A stretch of 64,000 nucleotides of DNA from Branchinecta lynchi (Eukaryota; Arthropoda; Branchiopoda; Anostraca; Branchinectidae): contig JAKZAP010000007.1 in NCBI GenBank assembly GCA_023053575.1, positions 26,933,464 to 26,997,463 of the forward strand, in the 5' to 3' direction. Positions 49,277 through 61,144 of this stretch are shown here, piece by piece. The notes beneath the pieces were generated by a model. It saw nothing but the letters and a program-made list of their open reading frames with translations. It was not told the DNA's origin and searched no databases. Numbering within the stretch: the stretch's first letter is position 1; each line of letters starts with the position of its first letter. The position numbers were made by a program, and so were the translations under genes.

Positions 49277-51051
49277 TCGGGAGATGGTCTTTGAATACCC
49301 TGGGTACAATCAATAAGTGGGCTACTAGCAAATTTCAGACAGGCTATCGTATGTCATCTAGTTCAAATCGGTTTTTATCCAGGTTTGCTCACAAAATATC
49401 TGTCTTCAACCCTCAAAGGTTTACGATGCTTTCTTTAACAAACAGGTTGAGTAATCTAACTTAAGTTCTTAAAAATAAAAAAAAACTGTTTTTTTTTCTT
49501 TCCTATTAAAAACCGCGAGCATTTGACGGACGAGTTGAAATACTTCAACGCAACCGACACTGCGACAAAACTCAATGCTTGTCGCACGCTTTCTGTCGCA
49601 TCTCGCAAAACGCAGAATTTTGCACGAAATCGCAGCAGCGTGAACCAGAAGTTGGTCCTTAGCCCAAGATGAGGTTTTCAAATGACACTTAAGTCGCTTT
49701 AACTGGTGCTGCTTTCGTATCTTATCTTTCACACCTGCACGAGAACATATCACACTAAATGCATATTTACGTTTTCCTTTTTGAGTTTCTTGTGCGAAAT
49801 TTTAATTTATTTCAAGAATTAGTAAGTTTCAATCATGACTAGTAGCTTTTTCTTTATCATTAGTAGGTTATTTTCCAGATTTCTTCAAAATCGTTAATCC
49901 TTCACTGAAAAATCTGATGCCTAACGCGTTGAAGCAATGCAAGAATAGAACTTGGTTCTATTCTTGCGTTTTGTTTTATTTGTCTGCGGAAGCTCTGCAT
50001 TGCGTCGTGACGTGACGCAGAGGTTTCGTACCTTAAGGCGTATTCCCAGAGGGTTCCACTTGAGGAGTCCCAGCGTTTTTGTTTCTGCCGGGGAGTCACT
50101 CCCCGTATTCTCGCGAGTCCCCACGGACAGGGAATGCTCCGAATTTCGTCAACTGCACATATTTTTGTTAGAACAAAATCCAATTTGGATGGTGTTCTCG
50201 TTGTCTTCCGTATGCGGAGTCCGCGTGGACTTACTCCCTCTATTCTCGCCGTTCCCTTTGATTCCTCAAGGAGTCCTCGGGAAACAGCAAAAATACGCCT
50301 TTATGTAGATATGATAATTACTGATATTATCTAGTTTTTAGTTTCGTGTGAATTTGACCAAATTATGATTTTTATTTCTGGATGTTTTGATAAGTTGACA
50401 TGCTCCGTATGATTAAAGGTTTTACTTAGAGCTTTATTGTGAGATACAAATATGTACATGAATAACATGCATAACCAAATAACTAACATTAGTTATATTT
50501 GTTTTTAATCCTTAAGTTATACACATGATGGAAGAAATTCAATGTTCAGCTTCGTCCGTGAGCAAATTTTTGAAAATAACGCTCTACGCGTCAATGTGAA
50601 AGCAGCTTTCTGGTCTACGAGGGTGTCCTATTTATAACAAGTTTCTTTTACTGCGGAAACGGAGTTTCTTGAAGCTGACGTCACCATATCAAAGATACCC
50701 GAGGTATTCCGCCAGAGAGTGTTTTAGAAAGAGTGGACGAGTTGGATACTGCAAAGTACACAATTTGGTAAAATTGCTAAATACTTTAAAACCATGCTCT
50801 GCTTTTGACAAACCGACGCGGAGTTGTTGTTTTAAGCCTTTCTCCTGTCCGACTGACTCCAAGCAAAAATAGGGAAAATTTACATATTCGGTCGTCGGGA
50901 GCATATTACGCAGCGAAAATAGGGACAAAAGGCAATTGCGAATATCCGTAAGTTGTCGTTTGGGGGAGGGGGGGGGGGGTGACTAGACTGTATTAAATCC
51001 GGGTTTCCAGGTTAAAGAATATGTCCTTTAAGCGCTTAGAGGGGTACTTAC
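49277..51051. other. Thioredoxin intron with Harbinger-like end fragments
   Basis: A segment near 49520-49650 is an inverse copy of 40565-40695 (GCGACAAGCAACGCAGAA-like). An end AACGCGTTGAAGCAATGCAA and TCTACGCGTCAATGTGAAAG (50585) resembles the Harbinger-type element at 28347. No exon. Confidence 0.5.
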
Positions 51052-51177
51052 CCTTTCACCATTCTTCACTAGGAAAAACGTTGGCATGCAATTGACATTG
51101 AATTCCATGGCTAGTTCTTCGCTCTCGTCTACATCAACCTTAAGGAAAACAACGTCTTTGAACTCGTTCGCCATTAC
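51052..51177 (-). CDS. Thioredoxin, third exon
   Basis: Read on the minus strand between acceptor TTTGTTTTACAG and donor GTAAGT, the 126-base exon encodes VMANEFKDVVFLKVDVDESE, then LAMEFNVNCMPTFFLVKNGER. It contains the conserved FLKVDVDE strand-turn and the cis-proline motif CMPTF that faces the active site. Both ends are phase 0. It joins to the 56024 exon as PKVE|VMANEF and to the last exon as NGER|VAEF, giving a continuous thioredoxin. Confidence 0.95.
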
Positions 51178-52430
51178 CTGTAAAACAAAGAAGCAAAGAT
51201 ATAGTCGGACGAAAAAATAAGGGAGAGGAAAGTTTTCCATCCCTGCTCATAGCGCGGACATACGATCAGGATAGGGAGCTCCCGGACTGGAATTCCTGCC
51301 CCAATTTTTGGCACCATCATCACTTCCATATGGAAAAGTTGAAATTTTTTCAATTTGATGATGAAAGTGCAGGAAATCCGGCCGGGATATCCTGACCGTG
51401 TATTTACACTTTCAGTAAAGAGATTTCCCGCCTATGTGCTGGATGAGCAAACAATTAGTAGCCATCTACCGCACTGACGAGGCTGAAAAGCTCTTGGCCC
51501 TGATATCAGTTCAGCTTGAAGTCAAGGAATATAAAATACAGGACGTCATGTCCGTTAGCTCGAACTGTAATCTGTTCAAAGTGTAAATATATATTTTAAT
51601 TTAAGTTGTTTTTCTTTCTTTTCTCCATTTACTCGACTATTTCTATTTTATTGAAGTGGGTGAATAAAACGATTCATTCATGTAGGTTTATTTATTTATT
51701 ATATCATAGCTTTAGAGAGAGAGAGATAGAAATTTAATGAGTAAATAAATAAAAAAACACTTCCGTTTAACAACCACTTCAAGAAGTAACCTTGTCCTAG
51801 GGGTTGGCAAGAAAAATAAAAACTGCATTAATTTTAAAAAGGTCAATAGAAAATTATAATAAAGTCTTTTATTCCGTCAAAACGAAGAGAGATACATAAT
51901 TATACACAGAAGAGGTTATGCTTATAAGTGTGATCTCGACTTTCCCTATTCTTAAAACAAAATCAAGTCTATAGCTCTTCTAGCAACGTATATGGGCAAA
52001 GGCCTACACTGCAAAACAAAATCTTGCCCTATTGGCTACTTGATTAATCTTGTCCCTATAAAGACAATCGTATCTCTTATCTCAGTAGAGAAATTATTAT
52101 GCAGTTAACTTTAATCCTTACTCCGAGAAATTTTGTGCAGTATCTAAATGGCCGAAATCGATGATCTATCTGTGCAAGGGCTGTATTAGAAAGCAGGGGG
52201 AAGCTCTTTTACTTAACCTAGAGGTTGGATTCTCGGCAGGCTATACCAGTTGGCTTTCTGAAAACGCGACTAGCTCCGAAGCGTTTTATCAGCAATTTTG
52301 AAAAAGTAGAACTGGACTGCTTGTGACAAATATTAAATTAACTTATTAAAAATCAATATTACATTTCCTAATACTTCGTAGAACAGGCTACGATTTTTGG
52401 GAGCAGTAAATTTGGAAAAACAAACAGACA
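51178..52430. other. Thioredoxin intron, nothing recognised
   Basis: A/T-rich sequence with a short GAGA microsatellite near 51713-51725. No exon or clear repeat boundary. Confidence 0.4.
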
Positions 52431-53640
52431 CAACCTTTTGATTGGCATTTGGTTCGCTGACACTCTTCTGTCTTATTTGGACCTTAGATTAACCTTTCAG
52501 ATAATAGAAAAAGGTAGTGGATTGAATGCAATATTAAGACTAGTATTAGATCTATAAAGGTTGGTTTCGACACAATGAACTTTAAAGTTCAGTTGAGCTG
52601 AAGACAGAAACGCGAAGTCAGATTTTGAGAGCTGTTAGTTTTGACAAAAACCTAGCCAAGTGGATTTAAGTGGAATGTATCGGGGAAGAGATAATAAAGT
52701 AGGCTACGTGTGAAAGATAAGGAATTGACTTCTCCAAACAAAAGACCACGAATTCCATACGCCTTAAAGCACAACTCTTACTAGAAATGATCTTTTCCCT
52801 ATGAAATGAATCAGAAAAAATATTTTTTGAGGTACCATTACTTTCCACCTAAAACTAGCGATTCTCTTGTTAGCGCTTGTCGACTACATCCAGCCTTCCT
52901 GCTCTCCGACGCGGCGCTGGACGCAAACATTTGAAAACTGAACGTGTCTTGGTCAAAACTAAGCAAATAAAAGAAGTAATAAACAGAAGATTATCACATC
53001 CATATATGTGCAAGAGTTGTCAGCGGACGTTGAAGACTCCGGCAAACTTTTCGTTGGATCACGGGAAAACTCGGAAAGGCCGAAAAAGCGCGAAAAATTC
53101 GTTGTTACGAAACGAAACATTGGAAAAAGGTGGGGATTTTAGAAGCTTATAATTCCGTATCGGAGCTAAGTATATTATAAAAGGCAGAATAGGCAAGAGG
53201 GGTCCTTAAAGACTGAAAAGGGCTGAGACGGGACAATCTAGTTGCTCATTACTTATTCACTTAAAGAGGCTTGAAGACCCGATAAAAATGCGTTAATTCG
53301 TGGCTCCGCTACTCAAGATTAATCGAATTTCATATAGTCGAATTTCGTTCTCGGATTTCTGGTACCTCTATCCACTTGTACCTGTGTTGTGTGCCTGACC
53401 AAAACGATGGACGAAAAATAAGTTTACACGCAGTTAGTTACCGTCTCCGAGCTGCTCACTGGCCACTCAAAAGCCGCATTTATACCGAGATTCAAATATT
53501 ACGCGTCATAGTAGAATTTGCGTTGTGGAGACGGCTATAGTGGAAAATAGAAAAAATCCCTTAGGAAAATCCAAATAACTCGGTGTATTCAATTAGGTGA
53601 TACAAAATAAGTTGCTTTTCAGTTAAACATTAACTAAGAT
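52431..53640 (+). repeat. Two dispersed repeats (52431-52790 and 53270-53640)
   Basis: The first matches 41865-42650 without the foldback; the second matches 22660-23070. A frame between them (52877-53152) is basic, lacks a start context and has no recognisable domain. Confidence 0.65.
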
Positions 53641-56023
53641 TCTGTTAGAATATGTGTTTAACTGTATTCCTCAGAAGAAAAAAAAAGCGAATTTGTCTGT
53701 CAACAATATTAGTAGACTAGTTTATTTATAACCCGCCATTTCGAAAAAGCGGAGTAAATGAAAGAAAATAAATAAAACACAAAGACACAGAAAAAGAAAC
53801 TAATTTTCAATCTTCGGCCAGGAAACAGTGGAGAAGGTTGTGAGCTGGTTGGGCTCTGTTGTCAACGATTTTCGATGGCGACGAAGAAACATCCAAAAGG
53901 GTAACACTTGCATGATGAATTTTGAACTTCTCCGCAATGTATTGGTTACGACATAATTTCGACAAGTGGAGCAGGTGCTTTGCACATTTAAAATCATTAT
54001 CTTATCTTTTTAATCTCCTTCTTTCGCAGAACATGAGTGACATCTGAACGAAATAGTGTAGAAGGAGCGCAGAAGGTGCTGTACAAATTTCCCAAAGCTT
54101 TACAATTATAGTGCTGCCGTATACTGCGTCTCTTTAACTTGTTAACATATTTTACTATCTCATCTGTGGTATGAAATGAGACTTGGAGCGCTGGACTGGT
54201 TAACGGCCATATTCCAATCCAGCGCTCCAAGCGGACTAATTTCTGAGAGTCCCCCATTGCCTCATTATAAACTAAACTTTTTTTCAAAGATGCCAGAAAA
54301 TCCTTCAACCAGCTTTGGAAGGTTTTTTTTGCTATAGTTCTGGCTCTGTTGTTGTTCTTTCTTTTTTTTTTGGTTCATTATTAGGTTAATCTGTTAGAAG
54401 CTAGTTTCGTGTTGTTTCTTGTATGGTTTATGTCTTTCCGTATATTCCTTTTTTCCTCTTTTACTGTATTTATACTCCGTCTTTATCTTTGTGAGTACCA
54501 TGGGTCATAAATAAATTATTATTATTATTATTAGAAGAGAGAGATTGTTAAATATGGTTCATTAAGTACGGAGTAGAACCTACTATTTTTCACTTCTATT
54601 ACTTCTACTACTTGGGAAGCAGATTGCAGATAGGCGTTTTTCCGTGACACAATTGTGGGCCACATACTTCTGAGTGTCTTTTGCAGAAACACGAGCCACA
54701 AGATGAAAATCACCGTTTTGTCTATTTTTTGGGGCGATAATTTCAACTGTCTCAATATACAAAATAAAAATCATGTAAGAATCTCGGCTTTCGTCCTTAC
54801 ATTCCGTGCAAAAAGGGTCTTCAGTTTTATGTCTAAATACTTGAGAAAGTTTTTATTTATTGTTTGGCGATACTTTGCTGCTAAATTTGAATTTCCCCTC
54901 AAAATCGAGCCACAAAATCGACAATCACCTCGGCAGTTGTTTGTCAAATTTGAGCCACAAAGCGAGCCACGAAAATCTTGTTGGTCGCGGAAACATTCTT
55001 TTGGGCCGCACAAAAAGGCCGTCGTAACGCTCTTTTCGAGCCACAATCGACACAGAGCTTGTTTATGGGAGCACGGGAAAACGCCTTGTATGAATGAGGT
55101 TAGTCCGCTTAAAAGCTCTGATCTGAAAATGGCAAGTTCTAGATGATATGAGATTTTTCTACTTTAGAAATACATCTTTTAATTACCCAAACCATTATGA
55201 ATCATACCAACGTTCTTTGGTAACGTCGCCAATAAACATGGCCAGATTTAAAGCGCCAACTAATAAATATAAGAAGTAGAATTAGGTCAACCTCTCTCTG
55301 TAAATCCCTCATTCGCTCTTTTTCAACAGCGCTCCTGGCGGATCAAAATACGATTGGAAACGCTACTCCGAGATGACGAGTAAACTTACCACCAAAACAT
55401 GAGAATTCGAGAGTTTGATTTTCAGCTCAGCTAAATGGTAAAAAAAACCTAATAAAATAAAACCATGACGAGCTTAAAATCATAATCGGTATAAAAACAA
55501 TGAATGCAACATCATAATTAGAAATCCTAGCTTTGGCTAAATGATCATTTACACGGCGGGTATTTTTCTCCGAAGACGATAGGGGAAAGTTTTCACCCAC
55601 GGTTGGTCACCAAAAGTAACTTCTTACACCCTGGAGAGTAACCCAATGTAACCCTGAGTAACCCAAAGTATCCTCAAAGTAACCCAAAGTATCCCAAAGT
55701 AACCCAACGTATCCTCGTACACCCTGGTTCTTGGTGACCAACCCTGGGTGTTCACATGGTATCCGGGTATTTTTCAAGGGAGACTACTATCATGTGGCAA
55801 TAAATTCCAAATTTGTAAAGCTCAGGGTATCTCTCTACAATGGACATAAACATAGGTCCATTTGGATCACTTCTTTTATGGACAGAATAAAAATTATTGC
55901 TCCAAAAGCCGATTTTGTTGTTGCTGACGTCGGAGAATACCCTTAGAGTTTTGAAGTAGAGTTTCAAAACCTAATAATCCACTAGGAGCGCTCAATCTGA
56001 AAAGTCGGGATTCAGGTACTTAC
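53641..56023. other. Thioredoxin intron, nothing firm
   Basis: It contains an ATT microsatellite near 54517-54532, and repeated AGTAACCCAAAGTATCC motifs at 55630-55720. Several mid-length frames on both strands (for example near 54.6-55.1 kb) have no recognisable domain or splice pairing. Confidence 0.45.
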
Positions 56024-56128
56024 TTCTACTTTGGGTGCAATCATCTTGCAGGGCCCGCACCAGGTGGCATAGAAGTCAATCACCATCAGTTTGCCGCCAG
56101 CCTCGGCAACGGCCTTCTTGTATTCATC
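56024..56128 (-). CDS. Thioredoxin, second exon with the WCGPC active site
   Basis: The 105-base exon lies between acceptor TACTTTTTCAG and donor GTAAGT on the minus strand. It encodes [20 protein letters not shown], then [15 protein letters not shown], with the redox-active Cys pair in WCGPC. Thioredoxin is a small cytosolic or nuclear protein that reduces disulfides using electrons from thioredoxin reductase. Exon borders match those I recall for animal thioredoxin genes. With the other two exons this gives 97 residues. The missing first exon should add about eight or nine residues including the start Met and must lie at higher coordinates; I could not find it. Confidence 0.97.
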
Positions 56129-56449
56129 CTGAAAAAGTATATAAATTAATATGATGATGATGATGAAATTTTATTTACGCACTTAAGAAGAAGAAAATAG
56201 TGCAGTATAGATCGTATGCAGAAGAAACGATGCTGCCTTCAATTTATATATGTTGGCGTGAAACGGAGAAGTCAGCTGAGACTGTTCCATCGACATTTCT
56301 GCCCTTCTTTGCAAGGGTCCTCGTACGGCCGTGTACAGAAGAAACGAAGTTTCATTCAATTTATCGCTGGAAATCGTGATGTCGCCGTAACAAACTACAC
56401 TCGACTTATCCATTATCCACGTTAAGAAAATATTGCGATTTCGGGTAGA

Positions 56450-57020
56450 CCTACTGCCAGAAATTCTGCGAAAATGAAAACAACGAAAGCGGAGACAAAC
56501 AATGAAAGATTGCGATTTCGAGTAGGCCTATGGCCAGAAATCCTGTGAGATGTGAAAACGACGAAAGTGGAAACACACAATGAAAGATTGAGATTTCGGG
56601 TAGGACTATGGCCAGAAATTCTGTGAAAAAGAAAACAACGAAAGTGGAGACAAACAAAAAAAGATTGCGATTTCTATGGCCAGAATTCCTGTGAAAATGA
56701 AAACAAAGAAAGTGGAGACAAGCAATGAAAAATTCCGATTTCAGATAGGCACATGGCCAGAAATTCTGTGAAAATGAAAACAACGAAAGTGGAGACAAAC
56801 AAAGAAAGATTGCGATCTCAATGGCCAGAAATCCTGTGAAAATGAAAACAAAGAAAGTGGAGACAAGCAATGAAAAATTCCGATTTCAGATAGGCACATG
56901 GCCAGAAATTCTGTGAAAATGAAAACAATGAAAGTGGAGACAAACAGTGAACAATTGCGATTTAGGGTAGGCCTATTGCCAGAAATTCTGTGAAAATGAA
57001 AACAATGTAAGTGGAGCCAA
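56450..57020. repeat. Eight-copy tandem array, units of about 70-77 bp, in the first thioredoxin intron
   Basis: Each unit has GGCCAGAAATTCTGTGAAAA, ACAACGAAAGTGGAGACAAA and GATTGCGATTTCGGGTAGGC. Copies start near 56457, 56533, 56610, 56680, 56756, 56824, 56900 and 56971. Some units lack a short segment, which makes the period vary. Confidence 0.9.
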
Positions 57021-57204
57021 ACAATGACTATACATAGTTACTGGCATGGGTGCTTTCAGGTGTTGCTTGCTTATAGTTATAACTGATTCTAAGTAGCTCG
57101 GTTAGTACTGCCTTTTTCTGACCAGAAACAGAATCACTGGTAAATATATTGTAAATATGCTACTATGTCGGCTTACCGATTGTGGCCTACAAACGGTTAC
57201 AATA

Positions 57205-57616
57205 GTCGCGTTTTTTGCAATCGCTTGGAACGAAAGTTGCCGTTTTTTGCGATCGACTGTCGACTGGAGGTCCAGTCGATCCGTTTTTTGTCGCTTGACT
57301 GGACATCGACTGGGAACAAAGTCAACAGTCGATCCGATGCACCTTTCTCTTGGAGGTCCAGTCAAACTTGGTGCCAAATTTTGAAAACTGAAACATGTGG
57401 ACCCAAAAACGTAAAATTTACACCTCAGGAAGCGCCAGTACTGCAGTAGTTTCAGAGACTGCCGAGGGAAGAGTTGTGGTGATGGACTGATTATTGACTG
57501 ATTTAGACCGTTTTTTGAAGGGTTGTTCTCGCTCCCCTATCAAGCGACAAAAAACGGTCAACTGCATGAACCCGGGAACAAGTCCCAATCGCCAGTCGAT
57601 CTGCAAAAAACGCGAC
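57205..57616. mobile_element. Tc1/mariner-type MITE with TA target duplication
   Basis: Ends GTCGCGTTTTTTGCA and TGCAAAAAACGCGAC are perfect inverted repeats, flanked by TA on each side (57203-57204 and 57617-57618). The 412-bp inside repeats CGTTTTTTGC and GACTGG(A) motifs. No transposase frame. Confidence 0.8.
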
Positions 57617-59718
57617 TAATAGCCTACTCGTTGGGGATGTTGGTGAACTTCGTTATTTGCTGATTTCATGGTTTTGGCAAACCAATGGAATTAAAGCGTA
57701 AAGGACGGTATGTACTTTTAGAAAGAGATTCAGGCTTTCAAATCTTTATTTTAATCATGGTGTATTTTCAGAAAAGGAAAAAGACCCATGAAGATGAGAC
57801 GTACAAGGATTGCTCCAATGGCAGAGTAAGTGCTTTTGTTACCCTAGTTAAGAAATTTGGTGTTTTTACACTGCGATCGGTTGCTGATCAGTCGTGTCAA
57901 CCTTTGAGATCTCTTGGTCACAAAGTTCGTCTATGTCGCCTCTTAGAAATTCTCAATGTTTATGTTTTCCGAAATATGAAATATCTACCAAATGTTCTAG
58001 GACTGAAACACAACTTAGTACGGAGGTCTCTAGAGAAAAAGATTTCCAGACATTTAGTGGAAAGCAACTTCCCCAGAGGCTCATGGGCACGAGGATGCAA
58101 GTCCTCTCCTCTCCTCTGACGAGCCTGTTTTGCATAACACGAATCTTAATCCTTCTTCTTCTTCAAACTTCAAAATTGGCTTTGGGTCTGGCTTGGTGCC
58201 AATCCTTTTTCACCTTTCTGTTCTTCTTCTCCTCTTATCACTGTTGAACGTCGTGCGATAGAACGATTTTAATCATCTGGTGGTATATCGTCGCTTCTTT
58301 TCGTATCGGGGGAATCCACCATTTCTTCATCAGGGTTCGAATCCAGCCTGGCAAAAAGATTCACGCAACTATGCTAGGAGATACCTAGCAGAGGGTATGA
58401 TGAGTTTGAACTGAGCAAGTGTCAGAATATGCCCCCAACCAGCAGCAGAATATTTTATAAGCACAGAAACTATCCCTACCAGAGCAGTCTAATGGGAGCC
58501 ACAAGCAACGCAAATGTCTTCCCTGCGATCTTGGATATCACCCTACCGAAGACAAATGTCAGGGTTCCGAATCCACCCTGACTTGACCTGACTGACCCTT
58601 CAAATCCGGCCAAAAGGACGAATCCTGGATTCTCCAGATTCAGATCCACCCATCTGTAACGGTGCCTAGGGTGAGCAGGGAAGCTTGGGCTCTTTTGAAT
58701 TCTAGATATAGGGCTTCATACTTGAAAAGTCTAGCACAGCATCAGGATTACTTGTGCCATGCAGCATTTGCCTTTTCCAGAGCTGAGACGTTTCTTTCAA
58801 TCGACGAGAGCTCAATTCGTGATGGGGCTTTAATGCCTTTCAGCTTACTAGATCCTGCATTCTGCGTTAAGCTCCAAAAGGCAGAACCGAATAGTTTGTG
58901 ATGTTATGGCTGGCCTTTTCAAATCCACTCTGTACGGTCATACATACCTAATTTCTTCGAGACATGTACAGCCATAACTTGTATGATGCAATACGATTAT
59001 TCCGAGATCAAACAAACAGAATGACAAATGAGAAGCAACAGCACCAACTGCCTGCAGCACCTTGACCAGCTTGGTAAGAGCAAAACTCTTGTATGCGTTC
59101 GGCGAAGAACATGAAAGATCAGACATGTTATTTTCAAGTTAATGTTATTTTAGGATTTAGGCTTTGGGGTTTAGAAGTTCAAGTTATAACTAAAGATGGT
59201 TGCCCCCGTAACAAGTAGAGATAATAGGATTTTAACAGGATTAAGTTACGAATGTTAGGTCTATAGTTTATTACAAACATTGGACGTATTTGAGACAGTA
59301 ATTTAAAAGTGCCCTGTATAGACTAGGATAGATGTATTTGAAGGGATAGGATTTTCCAGTTGAAAGTTGTCATATAGGCGCCATTCTTTTCTAAGGGAGG
59401 AAGGGAAGTGTACACTCACAAGTCCAAAATTCTGATTTCGGTAATCATCAGCAATTAATAATTAAAGAACCTAAGAAGCAAAGGTTCTATAAGTAAATTG
59501 GGTAGACCTGATACTATGCAGAAATATGCCACTACCTACCAAAGATATATCCATACACTGGAAGTTGTCGGCCTAAGGCTGACAAAAGGGTTCAGAAGCG
59601 ATACCCAGTGCTAAGTGACGGCGAGAGCTAACTTAAAGAGATTGGTGGCGCAAATTAAAGTTCTCACCAATTGTTGTTGGCCGCCGGTTGCTAGTTTTTA
59701 AAGGAAATGGTACAATGG
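57617..59718. other. No gene recognised
   Basis: A tRNA B-box-like GGGTTCGAATCC lies near 58332. Open frames at 57685-58119 and 58662-58901 lack start context, splice signals and recognisable domains. A family-style CAGATTCAGATCCACCCATC end near 58636 hints at another CAGAGATGGG-like element fragment. Confidence 0.4.
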
Positions 59719-59990
59719 CAGAAGGTTGTAACGCAACACTTTCTGGGTTACGGGTGACAGGTTTACCTGATTTATAGGAATATTTTAGTTTAACCGTAAA
59801 CGGTATCCCTTGGAATCAGATTTTTGACACAATAAGTAAATTATTAAAAATAGGGCAGAAATTTGTAATGCAACACTTTCTGGGTTAGGGGTGACAGGTT
59901 TACCTGATTTATAGGAATATTTTAGTTTAACCGTAAACGGTATCCCTTGAAATCAATTTTTGACACAATAAGTAAATTATTAAAAATAGC
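59719..59990. repeat. Two-copy tandem duplication, period about 136 bp
   Basis: GCAACACTTTCTGGGTTACG at 59733 repeats as GCAACACTTTCTGGGTTAGG at about 59869, and the following TTTAACCGTAAACGGTATCC and AAATTATTAAAAATAG blocks repeat too. Copies differ by a few bases. Confidence 0.92.
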
Positions 59991-60921
59991 TGATATGACA
60001 ACCTTCAGCCTGGTTGAGCAAGTAAAACTACAGGTTGTAGGTATTTTTAGAGCTGTGTCGGGAGACACTTTTTGGAAGGCGTGAGGAGTGTAACAACACA
60101 AAATATTTAATTCCAAATCTTTACAACAACTCTTGCAAAGTGCCTTTTCCTCGACGCACCTTCTTAAAAATGCTTTATGTTTGGGAGCTGGCGAAAATGT
60201 TTAATCTTGGAGAGCCAGCCAAGACTGGAAATGATTTAAGAAAAAGCACTATATAAGACCAATGTAATCGTATGTATAGAGGCAGTCTTAAGCTGGTCTT
60301 AAGACAGTGGTGATCGTTGGATTAACAGATGTATTCGATGTATGTAGAACTTCAATATTAAAAGTAAGTGTGTTTTCTAACCACTGTTTATTTCATGTAG
60401 GACCTAGGACCCACCGTCCGAACTTCCCCCTCCACAGTTACGAACCAACCCTTCGAGGATTAAGATCAGAGTACCGGTATAGTCTAATATGTACCAGCCG
60501 CTCGGGTACACGCTACACGTATATTAGATGCTTGGTTTCGTACAACAGTTAAAGCATACACGATTAGAGAGATACTCCTAATTTAACGTAATTTAACACT
60601 TGAAGCAGAAATTCAATTAAATTTCTTTGATTTTGAATTTATTAAAAAGGTCCTTCCTCTTTTGAAGGCATCTGACGGTTCGGACCGCCATCTTCTCCAT
60701 TGAAGGTGGGTTCCACCCGGCAAACTTTTCAAATTATAAAAAACAAAAGAGAGGTGTCAGCTGAGTCACTTTCATAGGTGAATAGAGAGATTGCACCTTA
60801 CCCGATGAAAACAGATATCCCTATACCATCGTCACGGGAACCTAAAAAAAAAAATTGAGATTGGGAGGTATAGGACTTTCAACTTTGAAATTAAATGACC
60901 GGTGTTTGACCATCAATCTGC
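59991..60921. other. No gene recognised
   Basis: A/T-rich sequence without supported coding, RNA or repeat features. Confidence 0.4.
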
Positions 60922-61144
60922 AGTTGGGCACCAGACTTTTTGGAGAATTCCCCTCCACAGGGGAATCCCCTGCACAGGTGAAAAAGAATCCCCAGTGGAG
61001 GAGATAGTGTTGGGGGAAAAGTGTGAGCAGATGGGAAAACTGCACTTTTCCCCCAACACGATCTCCTCCACAGGGGATTCTTTTTCACCTGTGCAGGGGA
61101 TTCCCCTGTGGAGGGGAATTCTCCAAAAAGTTTGGTGCCCAACT
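60922..61144. repeat. Near-perfect 223-bp hairpin with about 100-bp arms
   Basis: Arms start AGTTGGGCACCAGACTTTTT and (reverse complement of the far end) AGTTGGGCACCAAACTTTTT and remain alignable to a loop of about 20 bases near 61030. An internal CCCCTCCACAGGGGAATCCC motif is itself partly palindromic. No target duplication was obvious. Confidence 0.92.

Noticed and set aside
52877..53152. Basic 91-residue plus-strand frame as a gene
   Set aside because: No ATG context, no recognisable domain, no splice partners, and it lies between two dispersed repeats.
56450..57020. Long minus-strand frame with Leu/Phe/Ser-rich repeats (56451-56870)
   Set aside because: It is an artefact of the tandem array read in an open frame; there is no start context and no domain.
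57685..58119. 144-residue plus-strand frame as a host gene
   Set aside because: No recognisable domain, low-complexity segments, and no splice or promoter support.
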